DNA from: Streptococcus uberis
Lineage (GTDB): Bacteria; Bacillota; Bacilli; Lactobacillales; Streptococcaceae
Length of the DNA: 64,000 bases
Direction of reading: 5' to 3'
NCBI RefSeq assembly: GCF_000785785.1
Contig: NZ_JRQN01000001.1
Location: forward strand, 1 to 64,000
How positions within the stretch are numbered: the stretch's first letter is position 1; every line of letters starts with the position of its first letter. The translations under genes and the position numbers were made by a program. The notes below the pieces were generated by a model. That model saw only the letters and a list, made by a program, of their open reading frames with translations, made no database searches and had not been told where the DNA came from. Shown here in pieces: positions 18,566 through 31,622 of this stretch.

Positions 18566-18668
18566 ATTTACCAGAAATAGGTGTATAGTATCACTAATTC
18601 ATAGGATGTTATAAGAAATAGCCTATTGTTTCTGTTAATATTATCATAATAGCCTAAGGAGGAATTAG

Positions 18669-20152
<1,484 letters not shown>

Positions 20153-20174
20153 GTAGGGATAAGGAGCAATTGAT

Positions 20175-20792
20175 ATGATAAAAAAATGTTACATCATGCG
20201 TCATGGGCAGACCTTGTTCAATGTACAAGGTAGAATTCAAGGTGCATGTGATTCTCCTTTGACAGAACTAGGAATTGAACAAGCTAAAACAGCCAAGGAC
20301 CATTTTGATCAACTCGGTTTGTCATTTAAAACAATTTATTCATCACCGCAAGAACGTGCTTGTGATACAGCAGAAATTGCAAGTGATCGCACTGATATTA
20401 TTCGACTAAAAGGTCTAAAAGAATGGAATTTTGGCACTTTTGAGGGGCACCCAGAATATCTTAATCCACGTCTACATAAAGAAGATGGTAGTGGTTATAG
20501 AGATTATTTTGTGGCCTACGGTGGTGAATCAAATGTTCAAGTTTATGAACGAATGGATAAAACAATTAGAGAAATCATGACTAAGGAAACTGAAGACAAC
20601 ATAAACTTATTTGTTAGCCATGGAGCTTCGATATCCCAATTTTATCGACATAAAACACTAAACCCTCCAATTCTTGATAAAGGAATGCCAAATTGTGCCA
20701 TACTCGAATTGACATATGATGGAAATGATTTTCAAGTGCAATCTGTCTATAATCCATATAACCATGACTATGTCTTTCAAAGAAAAAAATAA
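20175..20792 (+). CDS. Histidine phosphatase (phosphoglycerate mutase-like) family protein
   Basis: Two-histidine phosphatase fold, 205 aa. The phospho-His motif is YIMRHGQTLFNVQGRIQG near residue 9, and the second catalytic His lies in FVSHGASISQFYRH. In this family such small members act on phosphorylated sugars or metabolites rather than in glycolysis; the substrate here is unknown. Directly follows the GH1 gene (22 bases), with AAGGAGCAATTGAT upstream, and precedes the AEC permease by 18 bases, so it belongs to the beta-glucoside operon. Confidence 0.87.
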   Translation: MIKKCYIMRHGQTLFNVQGRIQGACDSPLTELGIEQAKTAKDHFDQLGLSFKTIYSSPQERACDTAEIASDRTDIIRLKGLKEWNFGTFEGHPEYLNPRLHKEDGSGYRDYFVAYGGESNVQVYERMDKTIREIMTKETEDNINLFVSHGASISQFYRHKTLNPPILDKGMPNCAILELTYDGNDFQVQSVYNPYNHDYVFQRKK

Positions 20793-20810
20793 AGAGAGAT
20801 TTAAACCAAT

Positions 20811-21740
20811 ATGCAAGCATTTAACACCTTAGCACCTGTTTTCTTTATGCTTTGTCTTGGCTACTTAGCTAGACGACAGCAATGGTTAACAGTTGACCAA
20901 AAGGCAGGAGCAAATGCCTTTATTTTCACAATCTTGTTTCCGATACTGATTTTTCATCTCATCATGACAGCAGAAATCAAGGTATCGACATTTCCGATTG
21001 TTCTTTATATCTTTATTGCTTTTCAATTGGCGATGGTCGTTGGAAAGCTCTTAAAACGATTTATTGGGGAGTCATATGCCCACTTTGCTCATTTCCTTTT
21101 ACCGACAGTAGAAGGAGGTAGTGTTGCTTTACCCCTTTACTTGTCGATTGTAGGCGTTTCTAGTAATACTGTTATTTTTGATTTAGCTGGCGCAGCAACG
21201 GCATTTCTTGTGATACCAGTCTTGGTATCTAAAGCAAGTGCATCTAATGCGTCGCTAAAAGAATTAGCTATCTCAACCCTAACTCACCCATTTCTAATAG
21301 CCATTTTTCTTGGCTTAATTGCAAATGGTCTGCGCTTAAACCACATGCTCTTACAGGCACCATTTGGCGAGTCATATTATGGTATCATTGAAAAAGCGAC
21401 ATCACCAATAGTAGGAACAATTTTGTTTATTTTAGGATTTGATTTACAATTTGATCCGGACACCTTTAAGTCTATTGCAAGATTATTATTGGTACGCGTT
21501 GGATTTTACAGCCTAGTTATTTTTGGCTTCTTCATTTTATTTCCAGTATTAATGACAAATAAAGAGTTTAAAATTGCAGTCTTACTCTATTTTATGTGTC
21601 CAACTGGATTTGCGATGCCGGCAATTATTATGCCAGCCTTTAAATCTGGAAAAGATGAACTTTTTTCAGCAACTTTCATTTCATTATCACTTATTGTAAC
21701 CTTAGTAGTTTATACCTTACTAGTTGTCTTTATGACTTAG
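20811..21740 (+). CDS. AEC-family (auxin efflux carrier-like) transporter
   Basis: Polytopic membrane protein, 309 aa, with two sets of hydrophobic spans typical of the AEC/BASS fold: FNTLAPVFFMLCLGYLARR at the N-terminus and FMCPTGFAMPAIIMPAF near the C-terminus, containing the family Pro-rich crossover. AEC members move organic acids or other small solutes; malate permeases belong here. The substrate cannot be read from sequence. It lies between two genes of the GH1 operon and may handle an aglycone or end product. Confidence 0.85.
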   Translation: MQAFNTLAPVFFMLCLGYLARRQQWLTVDQKAGANAFIFTILFPILIFHLIMTAEIKVSTFPIVLYIFIAFQLAMVVGKLLKRFIGESYAHFAHFLLPTVEGGSVALPLYLSIVGVSSNTVIFDLAGAATAFLVIPVLVSKASASNASLKELAISTLTHPFLIAIFLGLIANGLRLNHMLLQAPFGESYYGIIEKATSPIVGTILFILGFDLQFDPDTFKSIARLLLVRVGFYSLVIFGFFILFPVLMTNKEFKIAVLLYFMCPTGFAMPAIIMPAFKSGKDELFSATFISLSLIVTLVVYTLLVVFMT

Positions 21741-21753
21741 ATCAATTTATTAA

Positions 21754-23205
<1,452 letters not shown>

Positions 23206-23231
23206 CCACATTATTTTTATTCGGACATCTC

Positions 23232-23259
23232 AAAGAAGCCGTTTTATTGGCTTCTTTTT
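23232..23259 (+). terminator. Terminator after the GH1 operon
   Basis: Stem AAAGAAGCC (23232-23240) and GGCTTCTTT (23249-23257) with a T-run; ends the run of genes begun at 17034. Confidence 0.85.
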
Positions 23260-23318
23260 GATACAAATAGTGAGGATAATGAAAGATAATTAGTGTATAA
23301 TATAAGAAAGGAGTTATA

Positions 23319-24494
23319 ATGAAATTTGAAAAAAAACAAGTCTTTAACTTAGTTCTCTTATTTGTCATTTGTTATGCTATAAAGGCAAATTGGCAGACTG
23401 GGGCATCTATTATTAAAACGATTTATAGGACAAGCTTACCTTTTTTATATGGAGCAGCACTTGCCTATATAGTCAATATTGTTATGAGTACTTATGAAGC
23501 TGGCATAAGTAAAGTCATCAAAGGAGATCAATTTCCTGGATTAAAAAGAGCTATTTCAATGATATTAGCTTATTTAACCTTTTTTATTTTATTCATTTGG
23601 ATTATTTCAATTGTTATTCCAGATTTAATTGCGAGTTTATCATTGATGTTGCAGTTTGATCCAGGATCTATCAAATCTGTTGTGCATAACTTGAGTCATA
23701 ATCAACTCATTTCGAGAATCATTGATTATTCTGGTGGTGTTTCCGCTATTGCGAAAACGATTACAAATTATAGTCATCAATTATTGCAACAATTGCTTTC
23801 TGTTTTTACAAATATTTTGACGTCAGTTACTATTATTGCTTCAGCAGTTATCAGTCTCTTTGTCAGTTTTGTCTTCTCACTTTATGTATTAGCTAATAAA
23901 GAACAATTATGTCGACAAGGAAATATCCTTGTTGATACCTACACTGGCATTTATGGTCAACGGATTCATTATTTTGTTGGTCTTCTCCATAGCCGTTTTC
24001 GTGGTTTCTTTGTTGGTCAAAGTATCGAAGCTGTTATTTTGGGAAGTTTAACAGCAATTGGAATGTTTATTTTACAGATTCCGTTTGCTGCAACGATTGG
24101 TGTATTAGTTGCTTTTACAGCACTAATACCAGTGGTAGGAGCTTATATTGGCTTGATCATTGGCTTTATTTTAATTATGACGCAGTCGATGTCACAAGCT
24201 ATTATCTTTGTTGTCTTTTTAGTAGTTTTACAACAATTTGAAGGGAATTTAATCTATCCTCGTGTCGTTGGTAGTTCAATTAAATTACCAGGCATGTGGG
24301 TTTTGATGGCTATTACCGTTGGAGCTGCCTTAAATGGAATTATTGGGATGATTGTTGCAGTTCCTTTAGTAGCAACCTTCTATCAGATTATTCGAGATAA
24401 CGTTGAGAAAAAACAAGCGAATTCAAAAAAAACAAGTTTCTTAAAGAAAGAAACTTGTTTTTTTTCGAATAGTTCTGTTAGAAGGAGTAATTGA
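23319..24494 (+). CDS. AI-2E/PerM-family membrane protein
   Basis: Membrane protein of the AI-2E transporter (TqsA/PerM/YtvI) superfamily, 391 aa, with about eight hydrophobic spans: an N-terminal pair, an extracytoplasmic stretch about 100-150, and the conserved C-terminal block [22 protein letters not shown] and [46 protein letters not shown]. Members include Na+/H+ antiporters and putative exporters; function here is unknown. The last about 24 residues are encoded through a terminator hairpin (24429-24461) and look unnatural, so the true end may be near 24440. TATAAT and AAAGGAG lie just upstream of the ATG. Confidence 0.85.
   Translation: MKFEKKQVFNLVLLFVICYAIKANWQTGASIIKTIYRTSLPFLYGAALAYIVNIVMSTYEAGISKVIKGDQFPGLKRAISMILAYLTFFILFIWIISIVIPDLIASLSLMLQFDPGSIKSVVHNLSHNQLISRIIDYSGGVSAIAKTITNYSHQLLQQLLSVFTNILTSVTIIASAVISLFVSFVFSLYVLANKEQLCRQGNILVDTYTGIYGQRIHYFVGLLHSRFRGFFVGQSIEAVILGSLTAIGMFILQIPFAATIGVLVAFTALIPVVGAYIGLIIGFILIMTQSMSQAIIFVVFLVVLQQFEGNLIYPRVVGSSIKLPGMWVLMAITVGAALNGIIGMIVAVPLVATFYQIIRDNVEKKQANSKKTSFLKKETCFFSNSSVRRSN
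24429..24465 (+). terminator. Terminator inside the apparent 3' end of the AI-2E gene
   Basis: A 14-base perfect stem (24429-24442 with 24448-24461) preceded by A's and followed by T's. It overlaps the annotated frame of the upstream gene, which is unusual and suggests the frame should stop earlier. Confidence 0.8.
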
Positions 24495-24496
24495 AA

Positions 24497-25177
24497 ATGT
24501 ACAATATCAAGATAGATGAAGAATCATTAATGCCACGAGAACGCCTCATTAGCTTGGGAGCTGAAATGTTAAGTAATCAAGAGTTGCTTGCAATCATTCT
24601 AAGAACGGGAAGTAAGGACAAACCTGTTCTAGAATTATCTGCCTATATATTAAAAGGTTTAGAGCAATTGTCAGATTTTAAAAAATTATCCTTACAGGAG
24701 CTACAACAAATAGCTGGTATTGGAAAAGTAAAGTCAGTCGAGATCAAAGCAATGATTGAGTTGTCAAAACGGATTTTAGCAAGTGATGACAAACAAGAAG
24801 GTCAACTACTATCCACTTATCAAGTTGCACAAAGAATGATTAAACTACTTGGTGAAAAGAAGCAAGAACATTTGTTAGCCATTTATTTAGATACTCAAAA
24901 CAGAATTATTGAAGAAAAAACAATTTTTATTGGAAGTGTTAGGCGCTCAATTGCAGAGCCTAGAGAAATATTACACTACGCTTGTAAAAATATGGCAACT
25001 AGCCTAATTATTGTTCATAATCATCCATCAGGTCTTGCAAATCCAAGTGATAATGATATTCATTTTACTAAAAAAATAAAACAATCATGTGATCAAATAG
25101 GCATAAATTGCTTAGATCACATCATCGTTGGAAAGAAAGATTATTATAGCTTTAGAGAAAAATCTGAAATATTTTAG
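24497..25177 (+). CDS. radC: RadC-family (JAB/MPN) DNA repair-associated protein
   Basis: RadC family, 226 aa. An N-terminal helix-hairpin-helix ([24 protein letters not shown], about 70-95) precedes a C-terminal MPN/JAB metalloprotease-like domain, with Glu in EEKTIFIG and the zinc motif [15 protein letters not shown] (HxH...SxxD). Historically linked to DNA repair, true role unsettled. ATG 24497 is preferred to TTG 24491 because AAGGAG (24482-24487) is 9 bases away and MYNIKIDEE matches relatives. Confidence 0.93.
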   Translation: MYNIKIDEESLMPRERLISLGAEMLSNQELLAIILRTGSKDKPVLELSAYILKGLEQLSDFKKLSLQELQQIAGIGKVKSVEIKAMIELSKRILASDDKQEGQLLSTYQVAQRMIKLLGEKKQEHLLAIYLDTQNRIIEEKTIFIGSVRRSIAEPREILHYACKNMATSLIIVHNHPSGLANPSDNDIHFTKKIKQSCDQIGINCLDHIIVGKKDYYSFREKSEIF

Positions 25178-25179
25178 TG

Positions 25180-25875
25180 TCAATAGGTATTAATAAAATA
25201 ATCAAAAAGTTGAAAATCAGCATTTGAAATGTGTTGAAGTAGTTCAGGGTGCCATTGCACGCCAATAAATTGAAAAGTTGGATCGTTTGAAACGACTGCT
25301 TCAATTGTGTTATCACGAGGATCCCGCGAGATCACTTCCAAACCATTTCCTAACTCTTTAATACTTTGATGATGGAAGGAATTTATTGAGGCTTTTTCAC
25401 CGTAAATTGAAAATAAGAAAGAGTCCTTATTTGTGATAATGTCATGATGATAAGAATCTGAAGGCATTTTTTGCCAGTGATTGGGAATGTTTTGATTTAA
25501 TGTTCCGCCTAGGATAACATTCATTAATTGAAGACCTCGACAAATGCCTAAAATGGGTTTTCCTTGTCTCCTTGCCTCATTAATAATGGCAATTTCATAC
25601 ACATCTCTTTCAAGAAAGAAATCGTCATCAAAGGCTTCCTTTGATTGGTTGTAAAATTTAGGATCAACATTTTGTCCGCCAATTAATATAATTTTATCAA
25701 CAAGTGACACATGTTGTTTAGCAGTCTCTTCATTTCCAATAGGAAGGAGAATGGGGGTGGCATTTGCTTTCATAACAGCATCAGAAAAACCTGCAAGGGC
25801 ATAGGTCCAAGGCAGGTCATCTAAAGCTATATTTAGTCGTTGATTGGCTGAAATGCCAACTAGAGGCTTAGTCAT
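25180..25875 (-). CDS. Class I glutamine amidotransferase-like hydrolase (peptidase C26, PuuD type)
   Basis: Gamma-glutamyl hydrolase-like enzyme, 231 aa. The nucleophile Cys lies in GICRGLQLMNVILGG, and the catalytic His-Glu in GVQWHPE near the C-terminus. Close to PuuD (gamma-glutamyl-GABA hydrolase) by motif, though no putrescine pathway genes are adjacent and the substrate is not shown. Starts 8 bases after the rex stop, so it is co-transcribed with rex. Its 3' end abuts the convergent radC. Confidence 0.88.
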   Translation of the reverse strand: MTKPLVGISANQRLNIALDDLPWTYALAGFSDAVMKANATPILLPIGNEETAKQHVSLVDKIILIGGQNVDPKFYNQSKEAFDDDFFLERDVYEIAIINEARRQGKPILGICRGLQLMNVILGGTLNQNIPNHWQKMPSDSYHHDIITNKDSFLFSIYGEKASINSFHHQSIKELGNGLEVISRDPRDNTIEAVVSNDPTFQFIGVQWHPELLQHISNADFQLFDYFINTY

Positions 25876-25883
25876 GCTAACTC

Positions 25884-26528
25884 CTATAATGTGTTATTTT
25901 GGTTCATGAAATAAAGAAGTGTTTGTAATTCACTTGTTAAATCAACATATTGAACGATGACATCTTTAGGTACTTGCAAATGAACAGGTGAGAAGCTTAA
26001 AATTCCTTTAATTCCTGCAGTAATCAGTTGATCAGCAACCTCTTGTGCATGATCACTTTGAACAGTTAAGATAGCAGTTTCAATATCGGTTGCTTTGACA
26101 TGTTCTTTAATAGTTGAGATGCCATAGATAGGGATACCATCAGAAGTTTTAGTTCCAACAATTGGATTATCATCAGTGTCAAATCCCATTGCAATTTGCA
26201 TTTTATTGCGATCGTGGAAACGGTAATGAAGTAATGCGCGTCCAATGTTACCAACACCTACAATTAAAACATTAGTAGTAGAATGGTCATTTAGTAAATC
26301 TGCAAAAAAGTTCATTAATTTAGTCACATCGTAACCAAATCCACGGCGACCTAGTTCACCAAAATAAGAAAAGTCACGGCGAACAGTTGCTGAATCGATC
26401 CCCATTGCATCAGCAATTTGTTTAGAACTTGCTTTTTCAACTTGGTCAGCATGAAATCTTTTAAAAATACGATAGTAGAGTGATAAGCGCTTTGCAGTCG
26501 CTTTTGGAATTGATTTGTCAATAACCAC
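25884..26528 (-). CDS. rex: Redox-sensing transcriptional repressor Rex
   Basis: Repressor that leaves DNA when NADH rises, 214 aa. The N-terminal winged helix ([51 protein letters not shown]) and Rossmann domain with [16 protein letters not shown] (about 86-101) are intact, with C-terminal swapped helix [11 protein letters not shown]. The start is GTG at 26528 with AAAGGAG upstream; [10 protein letters not shown] is the streptococcal N-terminus. On the minus strand TTGCAT and TACAAT boxes (18-base spacing) are seen around 26575-26605, with a Rex half-site TTTCACAAA between them. Likely targets in this window are nox and ldh. Confidence 0.95.
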   Translation of the reverse strand: MVIDKSIPKATAKRLSLYYRIFKRFHADQVEKASSKQIADAMGIDSATVRRDFSYFGELGRRGFGYDVTKLMNFFADLLNDHSTTNVLIVGVGNIGRALLHYRFHDRNKMQIAMGFDTDDNPIVGTKTSDGIPIYGISTIKEHVKATDIETAILTVQSDHAQEVADQLITAGIKGILSFSPVHLQVPKDVIVQYVDLTSELQTLLYFMNQNNTL

Positions 26529-26649
26529 GGTAGTAGCTCCTTTGAAATAATTTACTGTATTAATCTTATTCTATTGTAACAAATACTTTGTGAAAAATGC
26601 AACATTAAAGCTACTATTATTGAAAAAATTAGAAAATTCATCTAAAATT

Positions 26650-26687
26650 GCACAAAAAAACCACTAATGATGTCCTAATCATTAGTG
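26650..26687 (-). terminator. Terminator of the prs-nifS-DUF operon
   Basis: Ten-base perfect stem CACTAATGAT (26662-26671) / ATCATTAGTG (26678-26687) followed on the minus strand by a T-run (A's at 26654-26660). Confidence 0.88.
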
Positions 26688-26698
26688 ATTCAGAAATG

Positions 26699-26908
26699 TT
26701 AGCTCTGCAAATGTAGAAGGTAAAAATAAAGATCGCCATAAGTTCCTTTGTAGTCCAAAGCTTTTCCATCAACTGTAACAGATTGAACGGGGTGATAATC
26801 TGGTGTTGAAATATCACAGGAAACTTGAGCTCTTTCAAATTCCTTGAAATCTGAAAATCGGACAGTTTTACATTGTTTGCTCTCATTTAAAAAACTTACT
26901 TCAATCAT
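26699..26908 (-). CDS. DUF4649-like small protein
   Basis: A 69-aa protein (MIEVSFLNESKQCKTVRFSDFKEF..., GDLYFYLLHLQS) matching my recollection of the streptococcal DUF4649 family; function unknown. Starts 2 bases after the stop of the DUF1831 gene with a poor binding site, so translation is probably coupled. A longer overlapping frame (26638-26886) in another phase runs into the terminator and is not supported. Confidence 0.75.
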   Translation of the reverse strand: MIEVSFLNESKQCKTVRFSDFKEFERAQVSCDISTPDYHPVQSVTVDGKALDYKGTYGDLYFYLLHLQS

Positions 26909-26910
26909 TT

Positions 26911-27258
26911 TTAATTAGCTGTTTTTATGAAAATATCGCGTTCAACTAGACTATCCATTAAAAAGTAAAATTTATCTTGAATAATCTTATGGTCCGCGGA
27001 TTTAAAAATATTAACTAAACGGAGACCAGATTGGTCCGTAATTGTTAATTTAAAGGCATTCAAATCTTTATTAATCGTAATTTTTAAAGGAAAACCATTG
27101 CCTGAATTTGGAACTTCCTCTAAGAGTCTTGTTAATTCATAGTGACCAAGTTTAGTCTCGCTAAATGTTGTATCACGTAATGTGTATTTTTTTACTTTAG
27201 GACTAATTGTATATGTATATTTACAGTTTTTTAAAGTGATTTCTTTTTCAAAAGCCAT
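26911..27258 (-). CDS. DUF1831 protein, cysteine-desulfurase-associated
   Basis: A 115-aa soluble protein (MAFEKEITLKNCKYTYTISPKVKKYTLRDTTF...) of the DUF1831 family, which in Lactobacillales regularly sits beside a NifS-like cysteine desulfurase, as here (1 base between genes). Its job is unknown; association suggests sulfur delivery. No catalytic motif is seen. Confidence 0.82.
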   Translation of the reverse strand: MAFEKEITLKNCKYTYTISPKVKKYTLRDTTFSETKLGHYELTRLLEEVPNSGNGFPLKITINKDLNAFKLTITDQSGLRLVNIFKSADHKIIQDKFYFLMDSLVERDIFIKTAN

Positions 27259-27259
27259 A

Positions 27260-28390
27260 TTAATCTCCTATGATATGAATGATTTCTTTTACAAATTGAT
27301 TAACTTCTTCAATAGTATTTTGATCAGAAAAGCTAATTCGCAGTGATTCAGATAATTGCTGCGCATTTTTACCATAGTAACTTTCTAATACATGACTTGG
27401 TTCAACAGTCCCTGCAGTACAAGCTGAACCTGTAGAGACTGCAATGCCAGCTAAATCTAAACGAGTTAAAAGCATAGCATTCTGATGACTTGGAAAACCA
27501 AGATTAATCACATGTGGTAAAGAGTGGTTACTTTTATTGAGATAAAAATTAGAGCTCTGCAATTGATCTAAAAGATGGTCTTTTAACTGGTTGACATGAC
27601 AATAATTAATTTCCATATTTTGAAAAGCATCAGTTAAGGCTTGTGTCATTCCAACAATCCCAATTAAATTTTCGGTACCTGAACGTCGTTTTTCTTCCTG
27701 ATCTCCACCATGAAGCAGTGGGTCGAATAACAATTGATTGTGATAAAGGAAGCCGACACCCTTTGGGCCATGAAATTTATGAGCAGAAGCAGTTAAAAAA
27801 TCAATACCTAACTCCTCAGGTAATACATTTAGTTTACCTATCGCTTGAACGGCATCAACATGAAAAGCAGCTTGATGATTTTGTAATAAGTGACCAACTT
27901 CAGCAATAGGTAGCAAATCACCAGTTTCATTGTTTGCTGCCATCATGCTAACTAAAATAGTATCTGGTCTTAAGGCTTGTTTGACATCCTCAAGGGTAAT
28001 AATACCATTAGGAGCTTCTATATAAGTCACTTCAAAACCAAAATGTTTTTCAAGGTACTCCATAGTGTGTAGTACGGAATGATGCTCAATAGCTGTAGTA
28101 ATGAGATGTTTTCCCTGATTTTGATGAGCTAATGCATAGCCTTTTATAGCAGTATTGTTGCTTTCTGTTCCACCTGAGGTAAAGATTAGCTGACGGCTAT
28201 CAACGTGAAGCAGGTTAGCAATGCTTTGTCTGCAATCTCTTAGCACTTTACTTGCTTGTCTACCGTAGGAATGGATACTGGATGGATTAGCAAAATTAGA
28301 AGCCATGACATCAGTCATGGCAGCAATTACAGAATCACTGAGTGCAGTTGTGGCTGCATTATCGAAATAGATTTGTTTGTTATTTTTCAT
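27260..28390 (-). CDS. Cysteine desulfurase (NifS/IscS-like)
   Basis: PLP-dependent class V aminotransferase fold, removing sulfur from cysteine for tRNA thiolation or cofactor synthesis. N-terminus [18 protein letters not shown] Lys in [17 protein letters not shown]; conserved His in [14 protein letters not shown]; the active Cys loop [17 protein letters not shown] near residue 320. With the start at 28390 ([15 protein letters not shown]) it is 376 aa and overlaps prs by 11 bases; a start at 28408 would overlap more and adds unrelated residues. Confidence 0.92.
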   Translation of the reverse strand: MKNNKQIYFDNAATTALSDSVIAAMTDVMASNFANPSSIHSYGRQASKVLRDCRQSIANLLHVDSRQLIFTSGGTESNNTAIKGYALAHQNQGKHLITTAIEHHSVLHTMEYLEKHFGFEVTYIEAPNGIITLEDVKQALRPDTILVSMMAANNETGDLLPIAEVGHLLQNHQAAFHVDAVQAIGKLNVLPEELGIDFLTASAHKFHGPKGVGFLYHNQLLFDPLLHGGDQEEKRRSGTENLIGIVGMTQALTDAFQNMEINYCHVNQLKDHLLDQLQSSNFYLNKSNHSLPHVINLGFPSHQNAMLLTRLDLAGIAVSTGSACTAGTVEPSHVLESYYGKNAQQLSESLRISFSDQNTIEEVNQFVKEIIHIIGD

Positions 28391-29354
28391 TGTTTGTGTC
28401 GAAAGCAAAGAGTGGACTTAGTGGTCTTCTTTCATGAATTCTAATAATAGCATCACCAATTAATTGACTAGCTGTGATGTATTTAACATTATTTGGAATA
28501 CGATTGGCTGTTTTAACGGAATCAGTAACCAGAATTTCTTTAATTGGTGCAGTTTCTAGGACATCAGCAGCACCTCCAGCAAAGAGACCATGACTTGACA
28601 CGGCATATATTTCAGTTGCTCCGCCACGTTCCAATATCTTAGCACCTTCAGCAAATGTTTTCCCAGTATTCAAGATATCATCAATTAAGATTGCTTTTTT
28701 ACCAGCGACATCACCAATGATGAAACCTTGTTCACGCTCAGAATCATCCTGAGCATAGTCAATAATAGCAATTGGAGAATCCAGATATTCAGCTAGAGAG
28801 CGAGCTCGTTTAATGCCAGAATTTTTTGGACTAACAACAACAACGTCATTACCAGAAAGACCTTGTTTACAATATTCTTTTGCAAATAATGGAATAGTGA
28901 ACAGATTATCTACAGGAATATCAAAGAAACCTTGAACTTGGACAGCATGTAAATCTAATGTTAGAACACGATCAATACCTGCCTTAGTTAACATGTTTGC
29001 CACAAGTTTAGCTGTAATTGGTTCACGAGATTTTGCAATACGGTCTTGGCGTGAATACCCGAAATAAGGCAAGACAACATTGACTGTATTAGCAGAGGCA
29101 CGTTTGCAGGCATCTATCATGATTAAAAGTTCCCATAGGTTATCATTTACTGGGAAACTGGTTGATTGGATAATATAAATATCATCACCACGAACAGTTT
29201 CTTCAATGTTAATCATTATTTCACCATCTGAGAATTGACGTGATGAAATTTTTCCTAAAGGAATGCCAGATGCCTCAGAAATCTTTTCTGCAATTGGAAG
29301 ATTTGAAGTAAGAGAAAACAGTTTGATTTGCTTATCAGCATATCGTTCAGTCAT
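28380..29354 (-). CDS. prs: Ribose-phosphate pyrophosphokinase
   Basis: PRPP synthetase, making PRPP from ribose-5-phosphate and ATP for nucleotide, His and NAD synthesis. [22 protein letters not shown] and [12 protein letters not shown] at the N-terminus; flexible-loop Arg region [15 protein letters not shown]; the PRPP loop [18 protein letters not shown]. The start ending at 29354 ([13 protein letters not shown], 324 aa) is chosen from family N-termini, with AAGGAG 11 bases upstream; the frame is open further back to 29435 but that part is not conserved. First gene of prs-nifS-DUF1831-DUF4649. Confidence 0.93.
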   Translation of the reverse strand: MTERYADKQIKLFSLTSNLPIAEKISEASGIPLGKISSRQFSDGEIMINIEETVRGDDIYIIQSTSFPVNDNLWELLIMIDACKRASANTVNVVLPYFGYSRQDRIAKSREPITAKLVANMLTKAGIDRVLTLDLHAVQVQGFFDIPVDNLFTIPLFAKEYCKQGLSGNDVVVVSPKNSGIKRARSLAEYLDSPIAIIDYAQDDSEREQGFIIGDVAGKKAILIDDILNTGKTFAEGAKILERGGATEIYAVSSHGLFAGGAADVLETAPIKEILVTDSVKTANRIPNNVKYITASQLIGDAIIRIHERRPLSPLFAFDTNNEK

Positions 29355-29474
29355 TAGAGATTGTGCTCCTTGTGTTTTTGAGGAATAGAAGTCAAACAAA
29401 ATTAACCCTATTCTAGCTTTTATCAACAGTCTCATTTTATCAAAAAATATGAAAAAAATCAGTTATTTATCTGT

Positions 29475-30047
29475 TTAAATTTGCTCTTTTAATGTTTTGC
29501 TGAATCGGGCAACTTTACTTTTGGCAAATTTAAAGGAAATGTGATTATCATTTAAGAATTGTTGAAAATCATTTTCCCCTTTTGAGGCATCTTCAACTTC
29601 AAGTTCCAACTCATAGTCTTTGATATTAGCATACTGATTATAGTCCAATGCCATTTTTCCAATTTCAGTCTCTATTTCACGTCGTACAGTAGTCAGATGA
29701 CCAAAGCAAGCTAATTGCAATTGATTGATATCTAGTGTATCAATAATGTCTTTAATTGATGATTGTGGTAATGAGAAGTCTTTAACCAGGGCTTTTGCAT
29801 CTGTTAATGATAAGTCAACATTATACTCTCTGTTACCTACTATTTCAGGGACTTTGAGCGTAATTTCAGCTTTATCAGGCAAGGTTCTAATTCTCAGAGA
29901 CATACGATTAGCCTTTAAGGCAAAAGTAGGCGTGTCAATATAATAATTTGTTTGCGTTATAGGAGGAATGTGTGATAATTTTGTGAGTAGTCGGTTATAC
30001 TCATCCTTTGTTAATAAAGTTTTGTATTCAATTTCTAGGTTAGTCAT
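29475..30047 (-). CDS. CYTH-domain protein (triphosphate tunnel metalloenzyme-like)
   Basis: CYTH fold, 190 aa: EIEYKTLLTKDEYNRLL with the signature ExExK, then SLRIRTLPDKAEITLKVP and ELELEVEDAS, charged residues that line the tunnel and bind triphosphate and metal. Relatives hydrolyse tripolyphosphate or nucleoside triphosphates. It is divergent from relQ, a conserved streptococcal pairing that hints at a link with alarmone metabolism, not shown here. Confidence 0.88.
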   Translation of the reverse strand: MTNLEIEYKTLLTKDEYNRLLTKLSHIPPITQTNYYIDTPTFALKANRMSLRIRTLPDKAEITLKVPEIVGNREYNVDLSLTDAKALVKDFSLPQSSIKDIIDTLDINQLQLACFGHLTTVRREIETEIGKMALDYNQYANIKDYELELEVEDASKGENDFQQFLNDNHISFKFAKSKVARFSKTLKEQI

Positions 30048-30139
30048 GCAAATTCCTTTTGTTGGTCTTTTGTGCTATAATTAATTGTTATTTCAATTCT
30101 ATATTAAAGACGAAATTTTGACAAGAAAGGAGTGATAGC

Positions 30140-30811
30140 GTGGCAGTAGATTGGGAAGAATTTTTAGATCCGTACATTCAAACAGTCGGAGAATTAAAAA
30201 TTAAATTACGTGGTATTCGTAAACAGTTTAGAAAACAAAATCGCTATTCACCAATTGAGTTCGTAACAGGACGTGTTAAATCTGTTGAAAGTATTAAAGA
30301 GAAGATGAAATTGCGTGGTGTTCTCGAAGAAAACATTACGCAAGACATACAAGATATTGCTGGCTTGCGTATCATGGTTCAATTTGTCGACGATGTTGAT
30401 GAGGTATTGAATCTGTTACGGCATCGGCAAGATATGTCTATCGTCTATGAACGTGATTATATTAGAAATATGAAATCGTCTGGATATCGTTCTTATCATG
30501 TTGTCGTCGAATACCCTGTTGACACGATTGATGGACAAAAGAAAGTTTTAGCTGAAATTCAAATTAGAACGTTAGCCATGAACTTTTGGGCAACAATTGA
30601 ACATTCACTAAATTATAAATATCAAGGTGAATTTCCAGAAGAAATAAAGAAAAGATTATCAACAACTGCAAAAATCGCTTTAGAACTTGACGAGGAAATG
30701 CGAAAAATTCGTGAAGATATTAGAGATGCTCAGTTAATGTTTGATCCAGTTAGTCGCAATTTAAGTGATGGTGTAGGAAACAGTGATGACTCAGATGAAT
30801 TATACAGATAA
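30140..30811 (+). CDS. relQ: Small alarmone synthetase RelQ
   Basis: Single-domain (p)ppGpp synthetase, 223 aa, transferring pyrophosphate from ATP to GTP/GDP. The RelA/SpoT synthetase core is clear: [55 protein letters not shown] and [24 protein letters not shown]. There is no hydrolase domain and no C-terminal regulatory domain. Start is GTG with AAAGGAGTGATAGC upstream. It heads relQ-nadK-rluE-pta, the gene order described in S. mutans, so alarmone production, NADP supply and acetate metabolism are co-transcribed. Confidence 0.93.
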   Translation: MAVDWEEFLDPYIQTVGELKIKLRGIRKQFRKQNRYSPIEFVTGRVKSVESIKEKMKLRGVLEENITQDIQDIAGLRIMVQFVDDVDEVLNLLRHRQDMSIVYERDYIRNMKSSGYRSYHVVVEYPVDTIDGQKKVLAEIQIRTLAMNFWATIEHSLNYKYQGEFPEEIKKRLSTTAKIALELDEEMRKIREDIRDAQLMFDPVSRNLSDGVGNSDDSDELYR

Positions 30812-31622
30812 AGCTACTCGAGTAGCAATAATTGCTAATGGAAAATACCAAAGTAAGCGTGTCGCTTCGAAGCTTTTTTCTGTTTTTAAAGATGACCCAG
30901 ATTTTTATTTAGCTAAAAAAAATCCGGATGTTGTTATTTCTATTGGTGGTGATGGTATGCTCCTGTCAGCATTTCACATGTATGAAAAGGAATTGGATAA
31001 AGTTCGCTTTGTAGGTGTTCATACGGGACATCTTGGGTTTTATACTGACTACCGTGATTTTGAGGTAGAGAATTTAATTGAAAACCTGAGAATGGATAAA
31101 GGGGAGAAGATTTCTTATCCCATTCTTAAAGTGAAAATTTCACTTGAAGATGGGCGCATTATTACTGCACGGGCTTTGAACGAAGCAACAATAAAAAGAA
31201 TTGAAAAAACAATGGTGGCAGATGTCATTATTAACAACGTCAGGTTTGAAACCTTCCGTGGTGATGGTTTATCAGTTTCAACACCAACTGGAAGTACAGC
31301 CTACAATAAATCTTTAGGCGGGGCAATTCTACATCCTACAGTTGAGGCTCTACAATTGACTGAAATTTCTAGTCTTAATAATTTAGTCTTTCGTACTGTT
31401 GGTTCCTCTCTGATCATCCCTAAGAAGGACAAGATTGAGGTCTTGCCACAACGAACTGGTATTTATACGGTTTCCATTGATAATAAAACTTACAATTTGA
31501 AAAATGTTATTAAAGTAGAATATTTTATTGATGAAAAGAAAATTAATTTTGTTGCGACTTCGAGTCATACGAGCTTTTGGGAAAGGGTTAAAGATGCCTT
31601 TATCGGTGAGATTGAGTCATGA
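30786..31622 (+). CDS. nadK: NAD kinase
   Basis: Phosphorylates NAD to NADP, 278 aa. GGDG motif in [18 protein letters not shown] region [13 protein letters not shown], and [16 protein letters not shown] choose ATG 30786 (MTQMNYTDK) as in related streptococci; GTG 30783 and ATG 30795 are in frame too, and AGGAAAC lies at the proper distance for 30786. It overlaps relQ by 26 bases and rluE by 4. Confidence 0.93.
   Translation: MTQMNYTDKATRVAIIANGKYQSKRVASKLFSVFKDDPDFYLAKKNPDVVISIGGDGMLLSAFHMYEKELDKVRFVGVHTGHLGFYTDYRDFEVENLIENLRMDKGEKISYPILKVKISLEDGRIITARALNEATIKRIEKTMVADVIINNVRFETFRGDGLSVSTPTGSTAYNKSLGGAILHPTVEALQLTEISSLNNLVFRTVGSSLIIPKKDKIEVLPQRTGIYTVSIDNKTYNLKNVIKVEYFIDEKKINFVATSSHTSFWERVKDAFIGEIES

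Noticed and set aside
26638..26886. 82-aa minus-strand frame
   Set aside because: Overlaps the DUF4649 gene in another phase and its end lies inside the operon terminator.
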